DNA of 64,000 bases from Parapedobacter sp037190485 (GCA_037190485.1 JBBCJB010000002.1:248001-312000); one strand, 5' to 3'. Positions 52,003 through 61,156 are shown, numbered from the stretch's first letter. Made by a program: numbers and translations. The notes: generated by a model from the sequence alone, not told the origin.

Positions 52003-53175
52003 TTATAAGTTATCGGCAACCATGGGCTCCGGTATGATCCGTGCCCCGTCCTGCAGGCGATCCAGGCCTGCATAGACAATCCGGTCGCCCGCTTGCACGC
52101 CGTTTTCAACCAAGTAATCGGTGCCGTTCCTGCCCGCGACCCGGATCGGCCTGCTTTCTACGCGATTGCTGTCCGCGAGGGCGAACACGAACACTTTGTC
52201 CTGCAGCTCGAAGGTGGCTTCCTGCGGGATCAGGAACACGGACGGGGACACATGGGGGATGCGTATCTTGCCCGTATTGCCCGACCGCAGCAAGCCGTCT
52301 GCATTGGGGAAAACGGCCCGGAACGTGATGGTACCCGTCTGGCTGTCGAACTGACCGGATGCAAGTTCGACGTTGCCCGGCTGGGCATACGTGCTTCCGT
52401 CGGCCAGTACCAGCTCCACCGGAGGCAGGTTGGCGATTTTGTCGGCCACCGTGGTACCCGTTACCCGGTTCTTGAATCCGATGAAATCATTTTCGCTCAG
52501 GGAGAAGTACGCATGGATATTCCGTATCTCAGACAGTACCGTCAGCGCTTCGGGTGTCGTCGTGCCCACCAAGCTGCCCGTCTTGTACGGGATACGCCCG
52601 ATGTAACCCGATACCGGCGCCGATATCACGGTATACCCCAGGTTGATCTGGGCACTTTCTACCAAGGCCTTCGCTTGCTGCACATTGGCTTGGGCTACCC
52701 GCTCGGCCGCCAGGGCCGCATTGAGCTGCACGTTGGAGAGCACTTGGTTTTGCACCAACGGGGCCAACTTGCCCACGTCGATCTGCGCGTTGGCCAGGTT
52801 GGCCTCGGCGGCCGCCAGCGTCGCCTTGGCGTTGTTCAACTGTTCGGCATAAACGCGCGCATTGATCCGGAAGAGCGGCTGCCCTTGCTGCACATATGCG
52901 CCCTCGTCGATGTAGATATGCTCGAGCTGACCGTCTACCTGCGGCCTGATTTCGATGTCTTTGCTGCCTTCGAGCGCCGCAGGGTATTCGTCATGCGTCG
53001 TGGCCTGTTGCGTGTGCAGCGTCAGTACCGGAAGGCGCTGCAGGGTTTCGGTAGGCTGCTCACTTCCCGAAGAAGTGCCGCAAGCATAGGGGAAGGCCAG
53101 CATGGCGAGTACCGCGGGGAGCAGCAACAGGCCACTGGGCCGGCTTATTGCGTGGGGTAAGCGTGTTGTATTCAT
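52003..53175 (-). CDS. RND efflux periplasmic adaptor (MFP) lipoprotein
   Basis: The 390-residue protein has a lipoprotein signal ending FPYACG. It has the adaptor order: barrel-sandwich half (EIRPQVDGQLEHIYIDEGAY), a helical hairpin (LNNAKATLAAAEANLANAQI), the second sandwich half (INLGYTVISAPVSGYIGRIP) and beta-barrel/membrane-proximal domains. It bridges the inner-membrane pump and the outer-membrane channel that are joined in the next gene. A palindromic operator lies 50 bp before the start. Confidence 0.93.
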   Translation of the reverse strand: MNTTRLPHAISRPSGLLLLPAVLAMLAFPYACGTSSGSEQPTETLQRLPVLTLHTQQATTHDEYPAALEGSKDIEIRPQVDGQLEHIYIDEGAYVQQGQPLFRINARVYAEQLNNAKATLAAAEANLANAQIDVGKLAPLVQNQVLSNVQLNAALAAERVAQANVQQAKALVESAQINLGYTVISAPVSGYIGRIPYKTGSLVGTTTPEALTVLSEIRNIHAYFSLSENDFIGFKNRVTGTTVADKIANLPPVELVLADGSTYAQPGNVELASGQFDSQTGTITFRAVFPNADGLLRSGNTGKIRIPHVSPSVFLIPQEATFELQDKVFVFALADSNRVESRPIRVAGRNGTDYLVENGVQAGDRIVYAGLDRLQDGARIIPEPMVADNL

Positions 53176-53224
53176 TGACTATTTCTATTTTGGTTTTCCT
53201 TAAATTCCTATCACTATTATATTT

Positions 53225-53239
53225 CCTAACACCGTTAGG
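53225..53239. promoter_or_regulatory. TetR-type operator of the RND operon
   Basis: The perfect palindrome CCTAAC-ACC-GTTAGG lies between a minus-strand -33 TTTG (53248-53251) and the expected -7 position. A related palindrome precedes the tetR gene at 53879-53891. Confidence 0.65.
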
Positions 53240-53257
53240 TAAATAGACAAAAAAAAT

Positions 53258-53866
53258 TCAGCTTTCCAGGTTTTTGATGAAACCCATGATTGCATCGTCA
53301 AGCACCCGTTTGTTCAGCTCTTCGGTATCGTCGGGTGGCGCCACCATCTTTATCGATATCAGGCCGTGCAGGATGGACCAGAACGTGTGGTATTTCAAGC
53401 ATGCATTCGACTCGGCATCCGCATGTGCCTCCTTCTCCAGGATTTCGACGATCGGTGCCATCACCAGGTTCCTGAAGATCGAACGTTCGGGCATGCACTT
53501 ATCCATCTCGCAACAGGGTATGCTCATTCCCCACATCAGCTGGTAGTGTTCCTTGTTCTTGAACGCAAAATCCCAATAGGCGTCTGCGATGGCCTTCAGT
53601 TGCGCTGCGGGTTCGGCATGGCGGGCCTTCGCTTCGGTCAATTGCCCGATGACCAGCTCAAATCCCTGCTTGCCGAATTCGATCAGTATCGCGTCCTTGT
53701 TCGCGAAGTGGTCGTAGATGACCGGCACGCTGTACTGGATGGCATCGGCAATCTTGCGGATGGAAAGCGATTGCCAGCCTTCATCCGTCACGATCTGCCA
53801 TCCGGTGCTGAGGATGTTCGATCGCATGGCTTCCTTTTCCCGTATCCTACGTTCCGCGATGCTCAT
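53258..53866 (-). CDS. TetR/AcrR-family repressor of the RND pump
   Basis: The 202-residue protein has the N-terminal TetR helix-turn-helix (NILSTGWQIVTDEGWQSLSI, KIADAIQYSVPVIYDHFANK) and a variable all-helical ligand domain. It lies directly upstream of the RND operon on the same strand. Matching palindromes precede both units, so it probably represses itself and the pump until a pump substrate binds. Cysteines occur in the ligand domain (PCCEMDKC). Confidence 0.88.
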   Translation of the reverse strand: MSIAERRIREKEAMRSNILSTGWQIVTDEGWQSLSIRKIADAIQYSVPVIYDHFANKDAILIEFGKQGFELVIGQLTEAKARHAEPAAQLKAIADAYWDFAFKNKEHYQLMWGMSIPCCEMDKCMPERSIFRNLVMAPIVEILEKEAHADAESNACLKYHTFWSILHGLISIKMVAPPDDTEELNKRVLDDAIMGFIKNLES

Positions 53867-53878
53867 TTCCTACCTGAC

Positions 53879-53891
53879 TTAACAGTGTTAG
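53879..53891. promoter_or_regulatory. TetR-type operator of the tetR gene
   Basis: The imperfect palindrome TTAAC-AGT-GTTAG lies 13 bp before the tetR start and matches the operator at 53225-53239 in its TAAC-N3-GTTAG core. Confidence 0.55.
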
Positions 53892-53973
53892 CAAAAGTAA
53901 CATCGCTCGGTCATTGGCGCAAGTATTTTTATAAAACTGATGATTCGCTGACATAACGGCCGCCGAACACGCG

Positions 53974-55197
53974 CTATTGCCGGCGGAGCCTTTCCTTCAC
54001 GTACAGGTCTACCTCGTCATTGATCCGTTCATACCGTACGGCACCCTGCTCGGCCAGCCGGTCGGTAAACAGGATCCCGAAGAGGTGATCGATCTCGTGC
54101 TGGAAGATCACCGCCGTGAACCCCTCCACCAATTCCTCCCGGTTTTCGCCTAGTGCATCCTGATAGGTAATCCGGATGGTGTAGTTCCGGACAACCCGGC
54201 CGATCGTATCGGCGATGGACAAACACCCCTCCACCCCTTTCCGGAGCAGCTTGGAGCGCCACGTGATCCTGGGATTGACATACCATTCGAACGGTTCGCC
54301 CGGCTTATCCAACCGCTGCACCCAGATCGCGTTGCGGTTGATGCCCACCTGCGGCGCGGCGATCCCTACCCCTGGATGCAGGGAATCGGTTACGGCCAGG
54401 TACATGCGTTTCGCCAACAGCGGCAGCAGCTCGTCGTGTGCATCGATGTCTTGGGAAATGGATGTCAATATACGCGATTCATCGGGTACCGTGTCCTGTA
54501 TCACGCGCAAGGGCCGTGCCGTGTCGCCCGCCAGGATCAGGCGCCGTTCAGCCGCCGTGAACGGGCTGGGAGGCACGGCCGGTCGCGGCCGTTGCAGCAA
54601 CGGCCCGGTATAGTTCCGTTCGCCCGCACGGATGTATAGCTGCACGTTGTTCTCCGCGGGCGGTACCGGACAGCGGTACCCACTGCTGTAGGCGCAATAG
54701 GGGTTATAGGCGCCATTGAAGTCGATAACCAATCGGCCGCTACGGATATCAGCGGCGGACAGGTCGATATACCGCCCTGCACCATAGGTATCCGTTCCGT
54801 TGGTCAGGTCCGTGAACGGTAGGAACAAATGGTCGCGGTGATCCGGATTGGCAAATGGGTCGAGGCTCCGGTAAAGCGTCAGTTCGGCCGAATCGCCGTG
54901 GATGGCGAACCGGGCCTTTGCATACCGCACATACGCTTTGCTGGTACCGTCAGACGTCGGCATGCGGAAGGAAGGCTCGCCGTGCAACAACTCGACCGCG
55001 GCCTCCACGCTGTACGCACCGTCGGGCTCAAAGTGATGCAGGTGCGTTATCTCGGCCGGCCCGAGCGGTACCGACGGGTCTTGCGCAAGGCGTTCCAGCT
55101 TGGCTTTCCTCGCCTGCCTAACGCTATCGACGCGGTACTGCCCGCTGGCGGAAGCGACGACAGCGAAAAAGGAAAAGGCGAAAACAGCCGCTTTCAT
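53974..55197 (-). CDS. Exported DUF1684 protein fused to a peptide deformylase
   Basis: The 407-residue product starts at 55197 with a signal peptide (AAVFAFSFFAVVASASGQ). Residues ~30-215 form a DUF1684 domain (DFNGAYNPYCAYSSGYRCPV, AGERNYTGPLL). The rest is a complete peptide deformylase with GVGIAAPQ (276-283), EGCLS with metal Cys325, and HEIDH (367-371). Deformylases normally act in the cytoplasm on new proteins, so an exported one is unusual. It lies 20 bp after cysE in the same transcript. Removing formyl groups from scavenged N-formyl-methionyl peptides is a possible role. Confidence 0.85.
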   Translation of the reverse strand: MKAAVFAFSFFAVVASASGQYRVDSVRQARKAKLERLAQDPSVPLGPAEITHLHHFEPDGAYSVEAAVELLHGEPSFRMPTSDGTSKAYVRYAKARFAIHGDSAELTLYRSLDPFANPDHRDHLFLPFTDLTNGTDTYGAGRYIDLSAADIRSGRLVIDFNGAYNPYCAYSSGYRCPVPPAENNVQLYIRAGERNYTGPLLQRPRPAVPPSPFTAAERRLILAGDTARPLRVIQDTVPDESRILTSISQDIDAHDELLPLLAKRMYLAVTDSLHPGVGIAAPQVGINRNAIWVQRLDKPGEPFEWYVNPRITWRSKLLRKGVEGCLSIADTIGRVVRNYTIRITYQDALGENREELVEGFTAVIFQHEIDHLFGILFTDRLAEQGAVRYERINDEVDLYVKERLRRQ

Positions 55198-55217
55198 CCC
55201 AAAACCAGATCCCCCCG

Positions 55218-56021
55218 TCATCCTTGCGCGCCGATGAATTTGATGGTCGGTTCATGATACACCGTCGTGTACGCTTCGACGCTCCGGGTAAGCCAAACAT
55301 TGCCGCCAATGACGGCATGGTGGCCGATGCGGGTCTCGCCGCCGAGGATCGTCGCACCGGCATAGATGATCACGTAGTCCTCGATGATCGGGTGTCGCTG
55401 CGTACCCGCCAGCACCTTATCCACGCTCATCGCCCCCAACGTCACGCCCTGGTACAGCTTGACATGCTCGCCGATGATGCACGTCTCGCCGATCACCACG
55501 CCGGTGCCGTGATCGATCTGCAGGTAGTTGCCGATCGTCGCGCCCGGGTGGATGTCGATGCCTGTGCGCTCGTGCGCATACTCGGTGAGGATACGCGGAA
55601 TCAACGGCACCCTATCCAGCCAAAGCTGATGGGCTATCCGGTAGATGCAGGTGGCCAGGAAACCGGGGTATGTCCGTATGACCTCATGCAGGTCGTTCGC
55701 GGCCGGATCCCCTTCCAATATGGCGTGGGCATCCGTCATCATCACCTTATACAGTTTGGGCAACCGCTCGAAAAAATGCGCAACGATGTAGGCGTGGTCG
55801 CAACCGGCACATGCCTTGCTGCTCAGCAATAGGTCGTACAGCTCATTTTCCAGCATCCGGAAACTCGCCTTCAACGCGTCTATCGTGAGCAATTTCTTCG
55901 AACTGCGCTCCGGGAACAGCAATCGGAACACGTCGCGGGCCCATTCCCATATCCGGACGTTACTGGGCATATCCCGTGCATCCTGCTGCCTTAAAAACAA
56001 TTCTCGATAAAACTCTTCCAT
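55218..56021 (-). CDS. cysE: Serine O-acetyltransferase
   Basis: The 267-residue protein has an N-terminal helical domain and a C-terminal left-handed parallel beta-helix (IPRILTEYAHERTGIDIHPG, LQIDHGTGVVIGETCIIG, VTLGAMSVDKV, HPIIEDYVIIYAGATILGG). It makes O-acetylserine from serine and acetyl-CoA, the carbon skeleton for cysteine synthesis. The start at 56021 (MEEFYREL) fits the family. Frames reaching 56105 begin inside the promoter and are rejected; 56042 is possible. A perfect CTAC-N7-GTAG operator precedes the promoter. Confidence 0.92.
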   Translation of the reverse strand: MEEFYRELFLRQQDARDMPSNVRIWEWARDVFRLLFPERSSKKLLTIDALKASFRMLENELYDLLLSSKACAGCDHAYIVAHFFERLPKLYKVMMTDAHAILEGDPAANDLHEVIRTYPGFLATCIYRIAHQLWLDRVPLIPRILTEYAHERTGIDIHPGATIGNYLQIDHGTGVVIGETCIIGEHVKLYQGVTLGAMSVDKVLAGTQRHPIIEDYVIIYAGATILGGETRIGHHAVIGGNVWLTRSVEAYTTVYHEPTIKFIGAQG

Positions 56022-56102
56022 ACCAATTGGTCTGCTCGGCATCGTGTACCCGTCGTTATGCACCTGCAACAGGCATCCATTGAACCGGCACTGTCCGCAT
56101 CG

Positions 56103-56138
56103 CAAACATACAATTAAGTCTACTAAAAAAGTAGACTT
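56103..56138 (-). promoter_or_regulatory. Promoter and perfect CTAC-N7-GTAG operator (site G) of cysE
   Basis: The -7 element TATGTTTG lies at 56103-56110. The operator at 56116-56138 is a perfect palindrome, AAGTCTACT-N5-AGTAGACTT, ending five bases upstream of the -7 element. This is the best copy in the window and defines the consensus. The rest of the gap to 56323 holds the fnr-like promoter region and nothing else I can name. Confidence 0.7.
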
Positions 56139-56323
56139 ATAGGGAATAAAAAAGGGATTGACAACTAATCAACTTATTTTCAATTAACTATTTTCGACCC
56201 CGTACACCCACACCCGCTGTGCCAACCCTGCATCAACCATCCGTGCGTGCCAAAAAGGGTGCACCTCGACAATCATTAAGAAAAAAATAATCCTTTCCTT
56301 TGTATCCGTGCAATACGACCCAC

Positions 56324-57022
56324 ATGGCCAAGCGAACTAGTCACTGCGATCTGAAAACCTGCATGATGTGCCGGTTGAGCATGCCCCATTGGCTGCCCGC
56401 CATCGAAGCCGCCCGCAAAAACCTGCGGATCAAGAAAGGGCAGACCGTCTTTTCGGAAGGGGATCGGGTCGAAGGCATCTACTTTATCCATGAGGGCACC
56501 GTCAAGGTGCACAAGCACTGGGGGGACAAAGAACTTATCGTGCGCATTGCGGGCCGGGGCGCGATCCTCGGGCACCGCGGCTTCAGCACGGAACAGGAGG
56601 TTTTCCCGATTTCGGCCACCGCCCTCGAAGATTGCCTCCTGTGTTTCGTCGCCATCGATTTTTTCAAGGACACGCTGAAAGTCAATCCTGATTTCACCTA
56701 CCAGCTCATGCTCTTTTATGCCCGGGAGCTCCAGCAATCTGAAAAAAAGATGCGCAACCTGGCGTTGATGCCCGTCAAGATCCGATTGGCATGGGCATTG
56801 ATCAGGCTCCGCGATGAGTTCGGCATCGACGGACAGGGCATCCTCGGCATTGCGCTGAGCCGCCAAGACCTAGCCGCATTTATCGGCGCGAATTACGAGA
56901 CGGTATTCCGTGCCATGACCGAACTGGAGCAGCAGCAGCTGCTTGCGTTTTCAGGGCGCACGATACGGTTGGTCGACCCCGACGCCCTATCCGATATTGC
57001 CGGAGAGGCCCACCGGCCTTGA
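56324..57022 (+). CDS. Crp/Fnr-family regulator with an N-terminal cysteine cluster
   Basis: From the ATG at 56324 the product is 232 residues. It has a cyclic-nucleotide-binding-like domain (LRIKKGQTVFSEGDRVEGIY) and a C-terminal winged helix (LALMPVKIRLAWALIRLRDE, GIALSRQDLAAFIGANYETV). Cys8, Cys13 and Cys16 in HCDLKTCMMC, with Cys104 or Cys107 in EDCLLCF, resemble the four ligands of the FNR oxygen-sensing iron-sulfur cluster. It converges on the nirB-nirD-focA operon, which makes it a likely oxygen or nitrite regulator of those genes. Confidence 0.85.
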   Translation: MAKRTSHCDLKTCMMCRLSMPHWLPAIEAARKNLRIKKGQTVFSEGDRVEGIYFIHEGTVKVHKHWGDKELIVRIAGRGAILGHRGFSTEQEVFPISATALEDCLLCFVAIDFFKDTLKVNPDFTYQLMLFYARELQQSEKKMRNLALMPVKIRLAWALIRLRDEFGIDGQGILGIALSRQDLAAFIGANYETVFRAMTELEQQQLLAFSGRTIRLVDPDALSDIAGEAHRP

Positions 57023-57025
57023 TGC

Positions 57026-57421
57026 TCAGAGCTGCCAGCCCAGTCCAACCCCCGGCATCCACCGGCCATTGGCCGTGGCCGTCTTGGGCTGGTAGAACAA
57101 GGGCACCTGCCATGCCAACCGTTTCCAACCCATGGTCAGGCCGGTTCCCAGCGTTGGGGTGAAGACCGAATTACGGGATTGACCCGCTGCCACCCGGTCC
57201 TTCTTGATCCGGATGGTGGGCAACAGCCCAAGCGCAACCGACCAGCTCCCGTGTGCATACTTGATGTTCGGCCCCACGCAATTGAGGTAAGCGCCGCCAT
57301 CCGCATATCCCGCCACGATGGTTCCTGCCCAGAGGCCGGCCGTTGCTTTCCGTTCCTGCCCATGTGCCGGGTCCCAAAGGCACAGGGCCGCCCAAACGAC
57401 GATGATCGACCGGTGCGGCAT
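57026..57421 (-). CDS. Small exported protein of the nir operon, unknown function
   Basis: The 131-residue protein has a signal peptide (IIVVWAALCLWDPAHGQ) and then alternating polar and hydrophobic strands (GLWAGTIVAGYADGGAYLN, LAWQVPLFYQPKTA) ending GVGLGWQL. It looks like a small outer-membrane beta protein. Its ATG overlaps the FocA stop by one base, so it is translationally coupled to the transporter. I do not recognise a named family. Confidence 0.6.
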   Translation of the reverse strand: MPHRSIIVVWAALCLWDPAHGQERKATAGLWAGTIVAGYADGGAYLNCVGPNIKYAHGSWSVALGLLPTIRIKKDRVAAGQSRNSVFTPTLGTGLTMGWKRLAWQVPLFYQPKTATANGRWMPGVGLGWQL

Positions 57422-58233
57422 CAGGCTTCCTGCTTCCCGGTAAGCCGGGGTTTACCCAGCGAGTAATAGATGGGAAGGCCCGTGAACAACAGCCCACCGA
57501 CCAGGTTGCCAACCGTGACGATCAACTGATTGTACAGCCACCAGTCGGCGATCGTGACCTCGGCGCCGAGCAGTATCCCGATGGGTATCACGAACATGTT
57601 GACCACGGCATGTTCATAGCCCAAGGCGAAGAAAATGAAAATAGGCATACCGGCAGCCAGGATCTTGCCCGGGGTGGATCGGGACGTCATGGCCATGACC
57701 ACCCCCATGCAAACCATCCAATTGCAGAGGATCGCCTTCACGAACGCCGCGATAAAGCCGCTGGCACCATGTTCGGCATAGCCGATGGTTTTCCGTTCGG
57801 CGATGCCGACCATCATCCGCTCCACGGCATTCAACACATGGTTGGCTTCGCCCTCGGCAGCGGCCAACCAGAACAAAAGCGCAAAGCCCAGGCTGCCCAA
57901 CAGGTTGCCGACGAACGCGAGCGAAAGGTTGGCGAGCATCCTCGCCGCGCCGATGCGCCGCTCGAAAAAGGCCAACGGCACGAGGGCGAAGCTCCCGGTT
58001 ACGAGTTCCAACCCCAGGATCACGATGATCACGAAGCCTACCGGAAAAACCACGGCACCGGCGATGCCGAAACCGGTCTGCGTCGTGGCCAGGCAGGCCA
58101 GGGCGACCGAGATGCCAAGCAACGCGCCGGATAACGCGCCACGCAACAGGATGTCACGAGCGGACAGGGATGATTTGGCCAGCGCACTCTGCAACATCGT
58201 GCCGGCCACCTCCTTTGGGTTTACATAATCCAT
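57421..58233 (-). CDS. Formate/nitrite transporter (FocA/NirC family)
   Basis: The 270-residue protein has six membrane segments with the family pattern (ALSGALLGISVALACLA, LELVTGSFALVPLAFFERRI, NWMVCMGVVMAMTSRSTPGK, FFALGYEHAVVNMFVIP). FNT proteins are pentameric channels for small monovalent anions. Its place 9 bp after nirD indicates nitrite uptake or export, which would make it NirC-like. Reclassification as a hydrosulfide channel of the same fold cannot be excluded. Confidence 0.9.
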   Translation of the reverse strand: MDYVNPKEVAGTMLQSALAKSSLSARDILLRGALSGALLGISVALACLATTQTGFGIAGAVVFPVGFVIIVILGLELVTGSFALVPLAFFERRIGAARMLANLSLAFVGNLLGSLGFALLFWLAAAEGEANHVLNAVERMMVGIAERKTIGYAEHGASGFIAAFVKAILCNWMVCMGVVMAMTSRSTPGKILAAGMPIFIFFALGYEHAVVNMFVIPIGILLGAEVTIADWWLYNQLIVTVGNLVGGLLFTGLPIYYSLGKPRLTGKQEA

Positions 58234-58242
58234 GATCGAACG

Positions 58243-58620
58243 TTAATTTGATGAAATGAATACATAGCCATCCTCCACCTTGACGCGGTAGGTCTTCAGC
58301 GCACACTCGCCGCCGCTCAGGCATTCGCCCGATTTCAGGGAGAATTGCTTCTTGTGAAACGGGCACGCCACCTTCGGCTCCTCGCCCAGCGACCCCACCA
58401 TGCCCCGGCTCAGCGCCATCTGTCGACGATGGGGGCATTCGTTCTGCACCGCATACCATTCGTCCTGCCGTGAAAAATAAAACAACGCGATCTGTTCATC
58501 ACCGCGTTTGATGCACACCCCGCCGTTCGGGATCGTGTCGGTGACCCGGCACGCCAGGAACCACGGCGTTTCGGCTGCCGTCTCAATTGTCTCAAAAAGT
58601 GTTTCCATATTCGTAATCAT
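58243..58620 (-). CDS. nirD: Nitrite reductase small subunit (Rieske-type)
   Basis: The 125-residue protein has Rieske ligands CPH (in NECPHRRQMAL) and CPFH (in VACPFHKKQFSL), with further Cys in GECLSGGECAL. NirD transfers electrons within the NAD(P)H-nitrite reductase complex, cytoplasmic, and partners NirB encoded 20 bp upstream. A start four codons later (58608) is possible. Confidence 0.9.
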   Translation of the reverse strand: MITNMETLFETIETAAETPWFLACRVTDTIPNGGVCIKRGDEQIALFYFSRQDEWYAVQNECPHRRQMALSRGMVGSLGEEPKVACPFHKKQFSLKSGECLSGGECALKTYRVKVEDGYVFISSN

Positions 58621-58639
58621 GAAGTGAATAGCTATTTAA

Positions 58640-61156
58640 TTAATCCTGCACTGCCGTCCAGACCATCGCCGCTTTCTGTCCCCGCAACGGCCGGAAGGAG
58701 ACGGAAGGATCCCGTTCTTCCGGCGCATTGACGAAATGCGTGAATCGACCGCGTATTTCCGGCGTTTCCACCGCCGTTTTCCATTCGCACCGATAAGCCC
58801 GGAGCAGGGCGGCCAGCTCCTCCTCCCATCGGCCGGCCATGCCCAGGCTATCGTTGACCACCACATTGCGCAGGTAGTCTATCCCCCCTTCCATCTTATT
58901 CAACCACGTGGCCGTGCGCGTGAGCGGATCGGCGGTCTGGATGTAGAACATCAGGAAACGGTCGATGTAACGGATGCACGTCGCACTGTCGATATCCGAC
59001 GCGAGCAGTTGGGCGTGCTGCGGCTTCATCCCCCCATTCCCGCACACATACAGGTTCCATCCCCGTTCGGTGGCGATGATGCCGAAGTCCTTGCTTTGCG
59101 CTTCGGCACATTCCCGGGCGCATCCGCTGACGGCGGATTTGAATTTATGCGGCGCCCGCAGACCCTTGTACCGGTTTTCGACCTCCACGGCGAAGCTCAC
59201 GCTGTCGTGCAACCCGAAACGGCACCACGTGCTGCCCACGCAACTCTTGACCGTCCGCAACGCCTTGCCGTAGGCATGGCCGCTCTCGAATCCGGCCGCG
59301 ATGAGTTCCTCCCAGATCAGGGGCAGGTCATTCAGGTGCGCCCCGAACATGTCGATGCGCTGCCCGCCGGTGATCTTGGTGTATAGGCCGTACTTCTTGG
59401 CAATCCGGCCCATCACGATCAGCCTGTCCGGCGTGATCTCGCCGCCGGGTATCCGGGGTACCACCGAGTAGGTGCCGCCCTTCTGGATATTGGCCAGGAA
59501 TCGGTCATTGCTATCCTGGGCGACATCGTTGCCCCGGGCCAGCACCATGTCATTCCACAGGCTGGCCAGCACCGATGACACGAGCGGCTTGCACACCTCG
59601 CACCCCGCGCCCTTGCCGAATTCGTCCAACACGTCGTCATAACTGCGCAACCCGTGGATCTTGACCAAGTCATACAGCTCTTGCCGACTGTACGGGAAGT
59701 GCTCGCACACCACGTTGCGCACGTACTTCCCGTGCTGTTTCAGCGTGTCGTGCAGGATGTCTTTCACCAACGGCACACAGCCACCGCATCCCGTCCCCGC
59801 CTTGGTACAGGCCTTCAATCCATCCAGGGTTTCGCAGCCTCCCACCACCGCATCCATGAGCGCGCCTTTGGTTACCCCCTCGCAACTGCAGACCACGGCC
59901 GCTGGCGGCAGCGCCGCCATCCCACCGCCTGCCACCGGGTTCGGCCCGGCACGGTGTCCGAAGAGCAATGACTCGGGCTCGTCGGGCAACGGCAGCGCAT
60001 GGAGCGCGGTCTGCAACAGCACGTTGTACTGCGAAGCATCACCGATCAGGATACCGCCGGTAAGGCGGCTGCCGTCGGCACTCACGTTCAGCCGTTTGTA
60101 AACCCCCCGGTGACGGTCTTCGTAAACGATGGAACGACACGCCGGCTCCGCGTCGAACGGATTGCCGAAGCTGGCCACATCCACGCCGATCAACTTCAGC
60201 TTGCTGCTCATGTCGGCCCCTTTGAAGGCCACCTCTTCGCCGGCGATGGTGGCAATGGCCACATTGGCCATGTCGTAGCCGGGTGCCACGAGCCCGTAAA
60301 CCATACCGTCAAACAGCGCGCATTCGCCGATGGCGAACACCGCCGGATCGCTGGTGCGCATCTGGCCATCGACCACGATGCCCCCACGCGGACCGACCGC
60401 CAATCCGGCTTGGCGGGCCAGCTCGTCGCGCGGCTTGATGCCCGCGGAAATCACCAGGATATCGGCTGCCAACGATGTTCCATCGGCAAATTCGAGCGCT
60501 TCCAGTCGCTCGGCGCCATGTATTGCAATGGTCTGTTTGCCTACGTGCACACGGATGCCGAGGGCCTCCAATTTCTTTGCCAGTAGGTCACCGCCCGCCG
60601 CATCCACTTGCCGGGGCATCAACCGCGGGGCGAACTCCACCACAGCTGGATGCCGGATCCCCAGGTCCATCAGGCTTTTCGCCGCCTCCAGGCCGAGCAG
60701 CCCGCCGCCGATGACCGCACCCGTCTTTGCCCGTCCAGCATATGCCCGTATCCGGTCGAGGTCATCAATGGTGCGGTAAACGAACACGCCTTCTTTATCC
60801 ACCCCAGGGACGGCCGGCACGAACGCATCCGATCCCGTGGCCAATACCAGGTAATCGTAGCCCACCTGCGTCCCGTCTTCGGCGGTGACCGCTTTGTTAT
60901 CCAAATCCACCTCGGCGATCCGGCTATTGAGGCAAAGTTCGATCCCGTTTGCCTCATACCACTCGTTGGTTGCCAACAAAAGCCCGTCGACCCGGCCCAT
61001 TTCCAGGTAACCACTCAAATGAACCCGATCGTACGCCGGATAACGCTCTTCTCCGAACACCGTAACGGCAACATCAGGCATTTTTTTCATCAATCGCTCA
61101 CAGAATTTATACCCAACCATCCCATTTCCTATAACAACCACCCTAATCCTAGCCAT
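58640..61156 (-). CDS. nirB: NAD(P)H-nitrite reductase large subunit
   Basis: The 838-residue protein has an FAD/NAD-binding oxidoreductase part (RVVVIGNGMVGYKFCERL, TGAVIGGGLLGLEAAKSL). Two BFD-type [2Fe-2S] regions follow (VVCSCEGVTKGAL, CTKAGTGCGGCVP, GCEVCKPL), and then a siroheme/[4Fe-4S] reductase part with CVGSTWCRFG and GCARECAEAQ. It reduces nitrite to ammonia for assimilation. It heads the operon nirB-nirD-focA-hypothetical, and the divergent SUMT gene supplies the siroheme precursor. The shared AT-rich gap (61157-61325) holds both promoters. Confidence 0.95.
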   Translation of the reverse strand: MARIRVVVIGNGMVGYKFCERLMKKMPDVAVTVFGEERYPAYDRVHLSGYLEMGRVDGLLLATNEWYEANGIELCLNSRIAEVDLDNKAVTAEDGTQVGYDYLVLATGSDAFVPAVPGVDKEGVFVYRTIDDLDRIRAYAGRAKTGAVIGGGLLGLEAAKSLMDLGIRHPAVVEFAPRLMPRQVDAAGGDLLAKKLEALGIRVHVGKQTIAIHGAERLEALEFADGTSLAADILVISAGIKPRDELARQAGLAVGPRGGIVVDGQMRTSDPAVFAIGECALFDGMVYGLVAPGYDMANVAIATIAGEEVAFKGADMSSKLKLIGVDVASFGNPFDAEPACRSIVYEDRHRGVYKRLNVSADGSRLTGGILIGDASQYNVLLQTALHALPLPDEPESLLFGHRAGPNPVAGGGMAALPPAAVVCSCEGVTKGALMDAVVGGCETLDGLKACTKAGTGCGGCVPLVKDILHDTLKQHGKYVRNVVCEHFPYSRQELYDLVKIHGLRSYDDVLDEFGKGAGCEVCKPLVSSVLASLWNDMVLARGNDVAQDSNDRFLANIQKGGTYSVVPRIPGGEITPDRLIVMGRIAKKYGLYTKITGGQRIDMFGAHLNDLPLIWEELIAAGFESGHAYGKALRTVKSCVGSTWCRFGLHDSVSFAVEVENRYKGLRAPHKFKSAVSGCARECAEAQSKDFGIIATERGWNLYVCGNGGMKPQHAQLLASDIDSATCIRYIDRFLMFYIQTADPLTRTATWLNKMEGGIDYLRNVVVNDSLGMAGRWEEELAALLRAYRCEWKTAVETPEIRGRFTHFVNAPEERDPSVSFRPLRGQKAAMVWTAVQD

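Noticed and set aside
56022..56105. N-terminal extension of CysE containing three Cys
   Set aside because: Its only early start is a TTG within the TATGTTTG promoter, and the family normally begins at about 56021.
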